Assembly (NCBI GenBank): GCA_023439505.1
Contig: JAEXNR010000052.1
Coordinates: forward strand, 1-64,000
Length of the DNA stretch: 64,000 nt
From: Bacillota bacterium
GTDB taxonomy: Bacteria > Bacillota > Clostridia > Lachnospirales > Lachnospiraceae
Direction of reading: 5' to 3'
Shown here: piece after piece, positions 34,019 to 43,415 of the stretch
Numbering within the stretch: position 1 is the first letter of the stretch
Layout of the letters: every line of letters starts with the position of its first letter
The notes under the pieces: model-generated
What the model was told of the DNA's origin: nothing
Database searches by the model: none
The model's input: the letters and a program-made list of their open reading frames with translations, nothing else
Translations under genes and position numbers: made by a program

Positions 34019-34833
34019 TAAAATACCTCCACCATAAAACGGTATACGTCCTCTTGCGGTTTTGCCTCATCATATCTTAGGGTAGTAATATTATGTTCTG
34101 TGCAAATGCGTTCTGCGATTCTTTTCACCAGCATCTGATATTCCATATCTCTAACAAATGCAACTTCTTTCTCGCCGGCATACTTATTTCTGCACAACAG
34201 CATTTCACGGCTGTTTTTTGCGGGATGCATAACAGAAAAATAAAGCCCCTCTTTTAAATACGATATCCATTTCCTGTAATAATTCGCGGTCTCCTCAAGG
34301 GTAGTTCCCTTTTTGGGCTCATACTGTTCCATTGGCATCCTGTAATAATAGATTTGATTGATTAATCCTTTTTTAGCGGTCCAATCATCAAAGGCCTCTC
34401 TCAATCCGCTGATATACTTCAGCGGGAACATATGCGTGTCTGCATAGGTAATATCAAATCCCAACTTAAATAATGTTTCCAGTTGGGCATCATATTCCTT
34501 TATCACTTCCTGTGAGTCTGCACCGTTTACTGCAAACTCTGCCGGATCTGCTATAAAAGCACCCATAGAATCAACCAGATGAGGAACTTCCTCTGCCGGC
34601 AATATGGGCATCCATTTCATCAAATCCCACTCTGCATTAATGGTGGCATGCATTCCGAAACAAATTCCATCACATTTTGCCGCCAGCTCGGCGGCCTCTT
34701 CTATCATCGGAGCCGGAGCCATTACCGATACATTCTTAATATATTTACTCTGTTGTATCCCTTCAAATATTGCACGGTTTGCAGCATGACTTGAACCGAA
34801 ATCATCTGCTCTTGTTAATAACTCAATTGACAT
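34018..34833 (-). CDS. ChbG/HpnK-family (YdjC-like) carbohydrate deacetylase
   Basis: A 271-residue enzyme of the YdjC family, which removes N-acetyl groups from sugars such as chitobiose phosphate. The metal site is visible: RADDFGSSHAANRAI (Asp pair, residues about 8-9), FGMHATINAEW (His) and DTHMFP (His). Start 34833 is chosen from GAAGGTG; the frame extends to 34851. It overlaps the preceding alpha/beta hydrolase gene by 11 bases, so expression is coupled. Its presence suggests the imported sugar carries an acetyl or acetamido group. Confidence 0.85.
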   Translation of the reverse strand: MSIELLTRADDFGSSHAANRAIFEGIQQSKYIKNVSVMAPAPMIEEAAELAAKCDGICFGMHATINAEWDLMKWMPILPAEEVPHLVDSMGAFIADPAEFAVNGADSQEVIKEYDAQLETLFKLGFDITYADTHMFPLKYISGLREAFDDWTAKKGLINQIYYYRMPMEQYEPKKGTTLEETANYYRKWISYLKEGLYFSVMHPAKNSREMLLCRNKYAGEKEVAFVRDMEYQMLVKRIAERICTEHNITTLRYDEAKPQEDVYRFMVEVF

Positions 34834-35725
34834 TACTGCACCTTCTTTCAAAAAAATCTAATACAGGCATTACATTACTTTCCATAAAGAATTCCGGTCC
34901 GGCGCCTGCATGTGCTACCCCTTTTAACACCTTATATTCAAGATCTTCTTTCTTGAGTATAAATGCGGCTTTTTTCGCAAATTCATCGGAATGCTCAATC
35001 GGAACAATAGGATCTTTATCTCCATGCATAAGATAAATGGGTGTTAATCCATTTTTCATAAATGTCATGGGATTGCTGTTATCCAATACTTCCTTCTTAG
35101 GCCAGACCTTACCGAACATTCTTTTTATCATGACTTTAATCATCAGTCTAGCCAATAATCTCCAGAGTATATTTCCCTCTCCATGCATCCTCCTGATATC
35201 AATGGCAGGGCAGAAAGCTGCTGTTGCCCGGATCTGCAGACCATAGGGGAATCTATTCCCTTTCATAGCCTCCAATCCTTTATGGCAGGCAGCCTGCAAG
35301 ACCAGATTACCCCCGGCAGAAGTTCCCCATAAGAACACATTATTCGTATCAAGATGATAACTGCTGCCATTCTTTGAAAGCCATTGCAATGCACATTCTA
35401 AATCTCTTAAATGAGTCGGATATTTTATTTCGGGAGACATACGGTAGTTAACAGCAACAATGGCAAAATTCCTTTTTAATGCATATAAGGTTGGATACAG
35501 GTGAAAGTCCCCCTTATCGCATTGATAAAATCCTCCTCCGTGTACATTGACAATTACCGGAAATGGGCCCTGCCCTTCTTCCGGCAGATAAATATCCAGC
35601 TTTTGAAGCTCATGATCTTTATCATAAGCAACATCCAGCCATTTTCTGCTGATCCACTCAGCCTTGGTTCTTGGCATCTTATAAGATAGATCGATCCACT
35701 TTTCATCCAAATCTTTTAATGACAT
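34823..35725 (-). CDS. Alpha/beta hydrolase (HSL/acetyl-esterase type)
   Basis: A 300-residue serine hydrolase. The oxyanion motif VNVHGGGFY (about residues 62-70), nucleophile elbow GTSAGGN (Ser near 140), and HGDKDPIVPIEHSDEF plus a late His in GVAHAGAGPE form the catalytic set. The HGGG motif places it with hormone-sensitive-lipase-like acetyl esterases. ATG 35725 has GGAGG upstream; the frame runs to 35782. It lies between the second permease and the deacetylase, and there is no signal peptide, so it would act on the sugar after import. Confidence 0.87.
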   Translation of the reverse strand: MSLKDLDEKWIDLSYKMPRTKAEWISRKWLDVAYDKDHELQKLDIYLPEEGQGPFPVIVNVHGGGFYQCDKGDFHLYPTLYALKRNFAIVAVNYRMSPEIKYPTHLRDLECALQWLSKNGSSYHLDTNNVFLWGTSAGGNLVLQAACHKGLEAMKGNRFPYGLQIRATAAFCPAIDIRRMHGEGNILWRLLARLMIKVMIKRMFGKVWPKKEVLDNSNPMTFMKNGLTPIYLMHGDKDPIVPIEHSDEFAKKAAFILKKEDLEYKVLKGVAHAGAGPEFFMESNVMPVLDFFERRCSNVN

Positions 35726-35796
35726 AATAATCCTCCTTCCTAACGAAACACCGTGAATTCCGGCGCCTGCATTGAAATGCAATAAACCTTTAATGA

Positions 35797-36621
35797 TTAA
35801 CCCTTAATTGCACCTTCCGTATAACCTGACATAATCTGCTTTTGCAGAATTATATATATGATGAGCATTGGTAAAACTGTGATCAAAATAGCTGACATGA
35901 TTAATTGCCATTCATTTATCGTACTTCCAAAGAAATTACTTAAAGAAAGAGGAATGGTTTTCTTGTTCTTGTCAGAGAGCATAATGAGGGGTAGTGTAAA
36001 ATCATTATAAACTCCAAGCAAATTCAGTACCGCCACCGTAACCGTCATTGGTTTCATAATCGGGAAAACAATTCGGAAAAATACCTGATACTGGTTGCAG
36101 CCATCCGTATAAGCAGCTTCTTCAATTTCCAGCGGTATACTCTTTATAAAACCCTGATATAAGAATATTCCCAGTGGCAGTAAAAAGCCCCAATACATTA
36201 TGATCAGACCAATTTGAGAATTCACCAGCTTTAGGTTATTGGCAACGATAACAATCGGTACCATTAATACCTGAAAAGGAATTGCCATGGACAACAGCAA
36301 ACCCACGAAAATCAGTTTACTGGTCAGACATTTTTTCCGTACGACCTGATAAGCCGTCATACTGCTGAACAGCAATACCCCAATCAAACTAAAGGCGGTA
36401 ATAAATATGGTATTCTTCATCGATACAATAAAATTCATTCTCTTGATTGCTTCTGAGAAATTCTCCCAATGAAACTTCTCCGGCAAAGCCAGCATGTTTA
36501 CCGTTACCTCCTGTAAACTTTTTACAGAGTTAATTATTACAAAATACAACGGAAACATTACTACCAGTCCGAGTGCTATCATAAACACTTGAAGCAACAG
36601 CGTTCCTAATTTCTTATTCAT
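35797..36621 (-). CDS. Sugar ABC transporter permease (MalG-like)
   Basis: A 274-residue six-helix permease with the EAA loop EEAAYTDGCNQYQVFFRIVFP near residue 180. It starts on a TAATG overlap with the partner permease, a clear sign of coupled translation. The C-terminus SGYTEGAIKG is typical of this permease class. Confidence 0.93.
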   Translation of the reverse strand: MNKKLGTLLLQVFMIALGLVVMFPLYFVIINSVKSLQEVTVNMLALPEKFHWENFSEAIKRMNFIVSMKNTIFITAFSLIGVLLFSSMTAYQVVRKKCLTSKLIFVGLLLSMAIPFQVLMVPIVIVANNLKLVNSQIGLIIMYWGFLLPLGIFLYQGFIKSIPLEIEEAAYTDGCNQYQVFFRIVFPIMKPMTVTVAVLNLLGVYNDFTLPLIMLSDKNKKTIPLSLSNFFGSTINEWQLIMSAILITVLPMLIIYIILQKQIMSGYTEGAIKG

Positions 36622-37499
36622 TATGCCTCGGTCTCCTTTCGTCTCATAGATGCCACCTGTAGAAACGAAACAATAATTATCATAATACAGAAAATAATTG
36701 CCTTCGCAGATGCATAGGATAACATGTCACGTTTAAACGCATCCGTATAAATTTGAAATGATATGGTATTTGTTGAACCAAAGGGACCTCCTGATGTCAG
36801 AGAATATATCATATCGAAGGCTTTTAAACCTCCGACTATACTGAGGAAAACACATACGGTAAAGGTCGGTCGGATCATCGGAATCGTAACATGAAGAAAT
36901 CTTTTAAATTTCGTGGTCCCATCGATCTGTGCTGCCTCCAGAAGTTCTTTCGGAACGGATTGGAGTCCTGTTAAATATATAATCATATAATAACCAAAGG
37001 ATTGCCAGACAGAGGCGATAATAAGTGCAGCAAAAGCCGTACCCGGGTACGCAACCCAGTTCCTGGCGAGTATATCGATCCCCAATGAATTTCCAATAAA
37101 CGGAAACATTTTTGAAACAATAATATTCCACATATATCCCACAACGACAGCACTGATTACAATTGGCACAAAGTAAACCGTTCTGATCAGACTTCTGAAC
37201 TTTATTTTCGAATTTAATCCCAAGGCCGTCAATAGTCCTATGAGATTTAGTAAAATTGCCATAATCACCATATAACTCAGGGTAAAGAAAATGGAATTGA
37301 TAAACGCTTTTTCTTTAAATACATCCGTATAATTTTTCAGACCAATAAAATGATAAACGGTGCTTATTCCGTTCCAGTCATGGAACGAATAATAAATTGC
37401 CAATCCCATTGGCCATAAGATAAACAGGCAGTAAAGAATCATGGCCGGACCTGTAAACGTAAAATAAACCAGCCCCTGTTTTATTTTTTTATTTTTCAT
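36621..37499 (-). CDS. Sugar ABC transporter permease (MalF-like)
   Basis: A 292-residue permease; ATG 37499 follows GAGAGGG, while the open frame begins at 37541. It has six helices and the EAA loop LEAAQIDGTTKFKRFLHVTIP. It follows the binding-protein gene by about 78 bases in the same operon. As in the other importer, no ATPase gene is nearby. Confidence 0.93.
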   Translation of the reverse strand: MKNKKIKQGLVYFTFTGPAMILYCLFILWPMGLAIYYSFHDWNGISTVYHFIGLKNYTDVFKEKAFINSIFFTLSYMVIMAILLNLIGLLTALGLNSKIKFRSLIRTVYFVPIVISAVVVGYMWNIIVSKMFPFIGNSLGIDILARNWVAYPGTAFAALIIASVWQSFGYYMIIYLTGLQSVPKELLEAAQIDGTTKFKRFLHVTIPMIRPTFTVCVFLSIVGGLKAFDMIYSLTSGGPFGSTNTISFQIYTDAFKRDMLSYASAKAIIFCIMIIIVSFLQVASMRRKETEA

Positions 37500-37576
37500 C
37501 GGATTCCCTCTCTTCAAGATAAGGCCATTGCAAAATAACAATCGACAACCATTTTACAACAGCCTTATCTATTTAC

Positions 37577-38878
37577 TTATTCATTTGACTTTACACGATT
37601 ATCATACAAGGTCTGAAGTTCATTGATCGTATCTTCTTTTGACATAGAACCTGCTGCATATGCCTGAAGCGGAGTGGCTACGTCAATGTTATAGCCTGCC
37701 GGCCAATAATCGGTTCCAAAGGATGGATAGGTCATATTTTTCTCAACATAAGAAAACATATCCGAATTCAGTGTTGTCAAGTTCTTTTGATCGACGGTAT
37801 CATACGGTGCCATTACTCCCATTGGTTCAACAATGTATTTCTGGATGTTCTTACAGAACCAGTCCAGGAACTTGCAGGCTTCTTCATAATTTGCAGACTC
37901 TTTATTCACTGCTAAAAATCTTGATGCCGAAGTCATAAGCTTTGTATCTTCCGGATTGTCATTCAGCGGTACCGCCATCAGGCCCATGTTCATGTTTGGA
38001 TTCGCTGTTTTAACATACATATCTACCCAGGTTCCCTGTTTGATCATTGCCATCTTGCCTGCTGCAAAATCGGGTACCTGAGTACTTGCATTATACCCGA
38101 TGGATTCTGCCCCAAGTCCGTAATTTAATGTCAAATCGAATAAATCAAAGAAATTATTTATGTATTTCAAGTCTTTCAGCTTCAGTTCACCGCTGCCTAA
38201 TTTATCCTCCAGATCTCTGGAGTCACCTTCATAAGCAAACGGCACGCCATAAATATGCATTAAATAGCCCCAATCAGCCCAGGCCTCACCAAATGCCTGA
38301 TAGCCTGCAGCCTTTAACTTCTCACAAACCTGCTTTAACTCAGTCAAAGTAGTCGGCACTTCTACGCCTGCACTTTTAAACATGTCCTTGTTATAGACAA
38401 AGCCGCTCCCTTCAAATGCATATGGGAAACCTAATATTTCATTATTTATATTTGCGATATCCAGCACACCCTCAAAGGCATGATTAACAAATTCACATTT
38501 TGAAAGGTCAGCACAGCGATCAGCCCAAGAAGCAAAATAGGATCCCTCCAGATCAAATAAATCAGGTGCTTCTCCTCCTGCAAATCTTGTTTTTAATACG
38601 GTATAATAATCTTCTCCGCCTACCTCAACATCAACCGTAACTCCGGTTTCATTTTTATAATCCTCAGTCATTGCAGGTAATACATCGGAATATCCCGGTG
38701 TAAAACCGTATATCTTTAGTACAACATCTTTATCTTCCTTATTTGCTGCATCTTTTGTATTATTCTCAACTGTTTTATTTGCATCTTCTTTCTCATCTGT
38801 TTTCGTACCGCACCCGGCCAGCAGCGTTGAGAATAACATTAATACCAAGACCAAACATAGATTTCTTTTTACCCTCAT
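37577..38878 (-). CDS. Sugar-binding lipoprotein of ABC importer
   Basis: A 433-residue extracellular solute-binding protein. The signal peptide RNLCLVLVLMLFSTLLAGC gives Cys23 as lipidation site, followed by a Lys/Asp/Asn-rich linker. The body (VLKIYGFTPGYSDVLPAMTEDY onward) is a family 1 binding protein. It is the first gene of the operon that ends with pgmB. The promoter at 38933-38961 and an ATAAAACGTTTTAT palindrome just downstream show where the adjacent LacI protein may act. AAAGGAG precedes ATG. Confidence 0.92.
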   Translation of the reverse strand: MRVKRNLCLVLVLMLFSTLLAGCGTKTDEKEDANKTVENNTKDAANKEDKDVVLKIYGFTPGYSDVLPAMTEDYKNETGVTVDVEVGGEDYYTVLKTRFAGGEAPDLFDLEGSYFASWADRCADLSKCEFVNHAFEGVLDIANINNEILGFPYAFEGSGFVYNKDMFKSAGVEVPTTLTELKQVCEKLKAAGYQAFGEAWADWGYLMHIYGVPFAYEGDSRDLEDKLGSGELKLKDLKYINNFFDLFDLTLNYGLGAESIGYNASTQVPDFAAGKMAMIKQGTWVDMYVKTANPNMNMGLMAVPLNDNPEDTKLMTSASRFLAVNKESANYEEACKFLDWFCKNIQKYIVEPMGVMAPYDTVDQKNLTTLNSDMFSYVEKNMTYPSFGTDYWPAGYNIDVATPLQAYAAGSMSKEDTINELQTLYDNRVKSNE

Positions 38879-38910
38879 AAAACTTCTCCTTTACTATTAT
38901 TATCATTTGA

Positions 38911-38924
38911 TAAAACGTTTTATA
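38911..38924. promoter_or_regulatory. LacI-type operator ATAAAACGTTTTAT
   Basis: A perfect 14-base palindrome lying at about +2 to +15 of the binding-protein promoter, where repressor binding would block the operon. CcpA could also use such a site. Confidence 0.65.
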
Positions 38925-38932
38925 CAAGTGTA

Positions 38933-38961
38933 TCTTAGCATTTATATATGTTTTAGTCAAT
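38933..38961 (-). promoter_or_regulatory. Promoter of the GH65 sugar operon
   Basis: On the minus strand, TTGACT (38956-38961), a 17-base spacer and TAAGAT (38933-38938), about 55 bases before the binding-protein start. Confidence 0.7.
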
Positions 38962-39063
38962 TATCTTATAATATTTTATATATAATGCACAATTATACAT
39001 GAAATATTGTAAGCTGCAGAAGCCGTAATCCAATACAATGTATAATATCTTGTAAAAATTTTA

Positions 39064-39076
39064 GTAAACTGTTTAC
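39064..39076. promoter_or_regulatory. Palindrome GTAAACTGTTTAC
   Basis: A perfect 13-base dyad between the LacI gene and the binding-protein operon, about 110 bases upstream of the -35. Very similar GTAAA-N-TTTAC dyads surround the paralogous LacI gene at 43.6 kb, which suggests both regulators read the same type of site. Confidence 0.55.
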
Positions 39077-39080
39077 ATAC

Positions 39081-40064
39081 CTATTTATTCGTCTTTCTCT
39101 TTTTCACCGAGCTACGCCAAATTACTTTGGAAGGTACTTGAAAAGTTTCATATTTTCCCTGCCCCCTCATGCTTTCTATCAGGTACTGGGCTGCCAGATA
39201 ACCCCTCTCATAATTGGGAACAGATATTGTTGTCAGCCCCATGGAGCCGGCAACATCAATATCATCAAACCCGGTAACCGCTACATCCTCCGGAACTCGA
39301 ATCCCATTTTCCTTAAATACCTTCATCGCACCTATGGCCATACTGTCATTCGCACATATGAGGGCATCCGGCAGCTGTCCGGTGAGCATCAGGATTTTTG
39401 CCGCTCTTGCTCCGCTTTTTTCATTGTAATCGCCGGATATATAATTCTTCTGCAGAAATTGTATTCCATGATTTTCAAGGGCATCTTTCAATGCCTGATA
39501 TCTTTCCAGGTTATCCTCCGTACTTTCCACTCCGCCAAGAAAGGCAAACTTTTTGTATCCCCGGTTTACCAGTTCTTCAACCATTTGATACATCGAATCA
39601 TAATTATTAACCAGTATGCTCTTTATATACGGGGAATTCAGCTTTCTGTCCAGGGCAATAAACGGATAATTCCCGCTCGCCTTTCTTAACAGCGTTTCAT
39701 TCTGCATCCTCCGGTCCAACATAATACAACCGCTTGTATAGCCGGGATTCATAAACCGTTCACAAGACTTACTTGTACTTATGATCAGATCATAGCCCTG
39801 TGCCTGGGCATAATCATTGATGCCCTTAATGATCTTAAGATAAAAACCACGGTCAAAATCACTGAAATTAAAAAGCAGAATATTATTAAGCTCCAGATTT
39901 CTCAAGCTCTTCCCCAGCATATTCGGATAATAATTATGAGAAGTACATATTTCGAGGACCTTTTTTTTCGTCTCCTCTCCAATATTTGTTTTACCATTTA
40001 ATGCATTCGAGACGGTGGATGGTGATACTCCCGCAAGTTTTGCAATATCCTTAATCCCTATCAT
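39081..40064 (-). CDS. LacI-family repressor of the GH65 operon
   Basis: A 327-residue repressor. ATG 40064 has AGGAGG upstream; the frame extends to 40124. The helix-turn-helix IKDIAKLAGVSPSTVSNALNG is at residues 4-24, and CANDSMAIGAMKVF and VTGFDDIDVAGSMGLTTISVP lie in the sensor domain. It is directly upstream of the binding-protein operon on the same strand and is a clear paralogue of the regulator at 43619-44584 (matching helix-turn-helix, FNFSDFDRxFYLKII and C-terminal VIWRSSV). The ligand is probably the sugar or its phosphorolysis product. Confidence 0.93.
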   Translation of the reverse strand: MIGIKDIAKLAGVSPSTVSNALNGKTNIGEETKKKVLEICTSHNYYPNMLGKSLRNLELNNILLFNFSDFDRGFYLKIIKGINDYAQAQGYDLIISTSKSCERFMNPGYTSGCIMLDRRMQNETLLRKASGNYPFIALDRKLNSPYIKSILVNNYDSMYQMVEELVNRGYKKFAFLGGVESTEDNLERYQALKDALENHGIQFLQKNYISGDYNEKSGARAAKILMLTGQLPDALICANDSMAIGAMKVFKENGIRVPEDVAVTGFDDIDVAGSMGLTTISVPNYERGYLAAQYLIESMRGQGKYETFQVPSKVIWRSSVKKRKTNK

Positions 40065-40292
40065 GGTTCCTCCTATCTGCAATCTCTGTTTCTCGGATTG
40101 TCTCTCAGGCAAAGTTCCTGTCAATATTTCTTAAACGTCGTTTCCATAAAACCGAATAATATTACAAAACAGGGGCAGACTTTTCCAAAGCCGCCCCAAA
40201 TCATTCTTTCTTTTTAGAAACCAGCACCCCGCTTCGTATGTTAAAAATGCACAGTATACCAATTCATAAGAACGAGCATACCAGTATATAAA

Positions 40293-41144
40293 TCATCGAC
40301 CCTGCTGATTGTTTTTAAAAATATTTTCCGGTGAATAAATGATAATCGCTCTCTTATATACTGCTTTCAATGCATTATTTTGATCTTTATCTGCCACCGG
40401 AGTAATCCTTCCATTCATAATACCCCGGCAACATTCCATGAATTCCTCAAGGTAATACTTATCCAGCGGAAATTGATGATGTCCGGGATAAAGTTCCTCG
40501 AATTTATTTCTTTCTTCCCAAATCTTTGCCAGAGCATCGTAATATTCTTCCACCGGACAGGCTCCGGGAAAGTGCAGCAGTACTCCATAGGTTGAGCAAC
40601 ACGAATCCCCTGTATAGATTCTTTTTCTTCCTTCTTCCAGCAAGAATATACTCCCGGGTGTGTGACCCGGAACATCATATACCATTAGATTGCGGCTTCC
40701 CAGCTCAATCATATCCCCATCTTTCAGTGTATGAACAGGCGGTCTTTTTTGCCGTTCCTTTTTATCCGCCAATCCTTTTACATAGTCCTCTTCCGGTGTT
40801 TCCGGTCCGTATACCATCCTCGACAGATACAGAATCAATTCCGAGGGTGCCGCCATTGCAAGATTGTTTACCAGGGTTTCAGAATCCTTTTCCGAGATAT
40901 ACACTTCATTAAATTCATAATTAGCCCCCGTATGATCCGGATGACTATGAGAATTAACAACCATAATCGGTTTATTAGACAGCTGTTCCACAAGGGGACG
41001 AAGTTTAAAAGCTCCTATCCCCGTATCAAATACCAGTGTCCTTTCTGTTCCTTTCAGCACATAGATATATGCATTGATCTGATCACTGATATGCCATGTT
41101 GTTTCATCAATTTGCGTGATTTTGTAATCAGGAAAATATTTCAT
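40293..41144 (-). CDS. MBL-fold metallohydrolase of the GPH symporter operon
   Basis: A 283-residue cytoplasmic MBL-fold hydrolase with VVNSHSHPDHTGANYEF (HxHxDH), VPGHTPGSIFLLE, YTGDSCCSTYG and LYPGHHQFPL. It is a near relative of the protein at 33155-34018. GGAGGCGATTGA precedes ATG. It begins 22 bases after the sugar symporter gene, so both are probably made together. The pairing of two separate sugar uptake systems with the same kind of MBL enzyme suggests a common substrate feature. Confidence 0.87.
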   Translation of the reverse strand: MKYFPDYKITQIDETTWHISDQINAYIYVLKGTERTLVFDTGIGAFKLRPLVEQLSNKPIMVVNSHSHPDHTGANYEFNEVYISEKDSETLVNNLAMAAPSELILYLSRMVYGPETPEEDYVKGLADKKERQKRPPVHTLKDGDMIELGSRNLMVYDVPGHTPGSIFLLEEGRKRIYTGDSCCSTYGVLLHFPGACPVEEYYDALAKIWEERNKFEELYPGHHQFPLDKYYLEEFMECCRGIMNGRITPVADKDQNNALKAVYKRAIIIYSPENIFKNNQQGR

Positions 41145-41166
41145 TCAATCGCCTCCGTCCCGGCCT

Positions 41167-42507
41167 CTATCCCTTGGCCTGTCTTTTCTTTTCCAAATCA
41201 GATGAGATTTGTGGATACATTTTGTCCACATTATAGAAAAACAACATCACGAACATTAACACACATGCAATAACGCCAACCCAGGCATAATTAAACCTTA
41301 TCGCAGCCAGAGCACTCGGCTGTTGTTCTACATCAGGCGCATATTTCCCTAATGTTAGCACAATAGCACCGAGGGCACCTCCTATCCCCTGACCGGCTTT
41401 TACGCCCATACTGCAGGCAGAATATATAATCCCGGTCGCTCTTACTCCTGATTTCCATTCCGTATAATCAACCGTATCGGCAAACATTGCCCCCATCAAT
41501 CCAGCCGGTATGCACAGTCCCATATAAGTCAAAATCGTACCTATTATCAGTAAGGAAATACTTTTATCTGCAATTATGACAATAATCGAACCCAGAACAG
41601 AAACTGCCGTTCCTAGCAAAGACGAATTTCGTTTTCCGAACCTTTTTGATAATGCAGGCGCTGCTATGATCATTAAAATGCCAAATATCGCAGGTACAGT
41701 CAGCAGGGTCGATAAAAGGTCAGGTCTGCCAAGATAATATTGTAAATAGTACAATGTCGAAGTACTTCTTATCGCCATGCAAATATTAATCACTACCGCT
41801 GTTATCAGCAATAACAGCCAGGGTAAATTGAGCACGGATTTTAATCCCTGTTTGACCGGGATCGGTCTTCCTTCATCTGCTTTTATCCTTTCTCTTGTAT
41901 TCGCCCATCCGTTGATCAACAGTGCGGCACCTACAACTCCATATATAACCGCTGCCAGGAAAAAACCTTTCCGGTTATTCCCTCTTCCCAAGGCATTGAC
42001 AAGAGGCCAGGTCGCAGAAGCAACAACAATGCTCCCCAGCGTACCGGCGATTGTACGTACAGCATTAATTACGGTCCGCTCCTGAGAATTACCGGTAATG
42101 CTGGGCAGCATCGCCTGGGAGGGAAGACTGACCAGAGAAACAAATAAATTAAAACAGATATATGTAACATATACATATATAATTTTTCCTACAGCGCCCA
42201 GTTCCGGTGCCAAAAAGGTCGAAATACCAAAGGCAGCATACGGTATGGAAAACCACAGCCAAAAGGGACGGCATTTCCCCCATCGGGTGTTGGTCCGGTC
42301 AATCAGGATACCTTCGATTGGATCAGTTATACCATCAAGAATACGTCCGATCAGGAACAATGGCGCTATTGCCGCAATCGGAATTCTGAATATATCTGTA
42401 TAAAAGTACATTAAATATGTACTGACCATATTAAATAACAGATTAAATCCACCATCCGTTAATCCATAACTAATCCGTTCAGACCAAGACACTTGTTTTG
42501 AGTTCAT
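41167..42507 (-). CDS. GPH-family sugar:cation symporter (MFS)
   Basis: A 446-residue transporter with twelve hydrophobic helices. WSERISYGLTDGGFNLLFNM and the loop DGITDPIEGILIDRTNTRWGKCRPF are signatures of the glycoside-pentoside-hexuronide:cation symporters (melibiose-carrier type). GAGGAG precedes ATG. An IS200/IS605 element sits 30 bases upstream of the start, between this gene and the divergent LacI regulator, so its native promoter may be cut off. Confidence 0.9.
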   Translation of the reverse strand: MNSKQVSWSERISYGLTDGGFNLLFNMVSTYLMYFYTDIFRIPIAAIAPLFLIGRILDGITDPIEGILIDRTNTRWGKCRPFWLWFSIPYAAFGISTFLAPELGAVGKIIYVYVTYICFNLFVSLVSLPSQAMLPSITGNSQERTVINAVRTIAGTLGSIVVASATWPLVNALGRGNNRKGFFLAAVIYGVVGAALLINGWANTRERIKADEGRPIPVKQGLKSVLNLPWLLLLITAVVINICMAIRSTSTLYYLQYYLGRPDLLSTLLTVPAIFGILMIIAAPALSKRFGKRNSSLLGTAVSVLGSIIVIIADKSISLLIIGTILTYMGLCIPAGLMGAMFADTVDYTEWKSGVRATGIIYSACSMGVKAGQGIGGALGAIVLTLGKYAPDVEQQPSALAAIRFNYAWVGVIACVLMFVMLFFYNVDKMYPQISSDLEKKRQAKG

Positions 42508-42536
42508 TTTCTTCTCCTCACTTTCCTTTTTAAGTC

Positions 42537-43190
42537 ACCAACCACCACTTCAAGTGGTGGTTGGTTATTAGCCCTATAAGGGCTGGTTGCATGCCCACCT
42601 AAAAGGTGGTGTCGCAAGCATTGTTACCATCTGCCTCTGAAAGAGGCTCCTATTCTCTTCTTAATTCTTCTGCTTTTGACTCTTCCTGTTGTTCTTGTAT
42701 ATACTTCTTTATCGCCTCTTCAGTGATGTTTCCGACAGTCGATACATAATACCCTCTTGCCCAAAATGACTTATTCCATTTGTTCAGTTTTTCAGGGTAC
42801 TTATCATACACCATTAATGCTGACTTGCCTTTCAGATAACCCACTATTTGCGACACACTATACTTCGGCGGAATACTAATACACAGATGTACATGGTCTT
42901 TACAAACTGCAACCTCTACTATTTCTACTTTCTTATATTCACACAATTTCTTTAAGATTTCTTTTACATCTGCTTTTACCTGACCATATAATACTTTCTG
43001 CCTGTACTTGGGTATGAACACTATATGGTACTGGCATTTCCACCTACAATGTGATAAACTTTTACTGTCCATTGGATGCCTCCTACGTATTTTGATTTTG
43101 GCTTGCGACACCATTATCATTATAACATAGGAGGCTTTTCTATTGTCCTCTGGGCTACTGCTTATTCCATTCTCCCCAGCATAGCCGGGG
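42537..43190 (-). mobile_element. IS200/IS605-type insertion sequence
   Basis: A single-stranded-DNA transposing element with one transposase gene. At the end beyond the tnpA stop are four hairpins: 42537-42565 (ACCAACCACCACTT and its complement), 42570-42584, 42595-42609 and 42633-42647. At the other end, CCCCAGC (43174-43180) faces the GCCGGGG arm ending at 43190, the foldback expected at an IS200/IS605 terminus. The exact ends are approximate because these elements lack terminal inverted repeats and make no target duplication. Confidence 0.8.
42650..43072 (-). CDS. tnpA: IS200/IS605 transposase TnpA (HUH Y1)
   Basis: A 140-residue single-domain transposase. ATG 43072 follows AGGAGG, and the frame before it is vector of no domain. 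It has the HUH motif (HVHLCIS, residues about 66-72), the start YHIVFIPKYRQKVLYG, and FWARGYYVSTVGNITEEAIKKYI with the catalytic tyrosine in the last third. All catalytic residues are present and the gene is intact, so the element may still move. It has no TnpB/IscB partner gene. Confidence 0.93.
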   Translation of the reverse strand: MDSKSLSHCRWKCQYHIVFIPKYRQKVLYGQVKADVKEILKKLCEYKKVEIVEVAVCKDHVHLCISIPPKYSVSQIVGYLKGKSALMVYDKYPEKLNKWNKSFWARGYYVSTVGNITEEAIKKYIQEQQEESKAEELRRE

Positions 43191-43415
43191 GATTAGTGTT
43201 TTCATTTAAAATAGCTCCATTATAAATCATTATTAATCCTTTCATATGGTACGAAAATATTTATGTAAATCGTTATATCTTTTATGATAGCAACGCATAT
43301 ACATAATGTCAACAAAAGTTTATAATTAACTCCTTTATTATGCATATAATTCATTTTTAGCTCATTTTTTCTTATATATTTGTATTATTTTAGTAAATTT
43401 CCATTAAACATTTTA

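Noticed and set aside
42537..42647. CRISPR-like repeats
   Set aside because: The repeats are four different hairpins of an IS200/IS605 end, with no constant repeat, regular spacers or cas gene. No CRISPR array is seen in the window.
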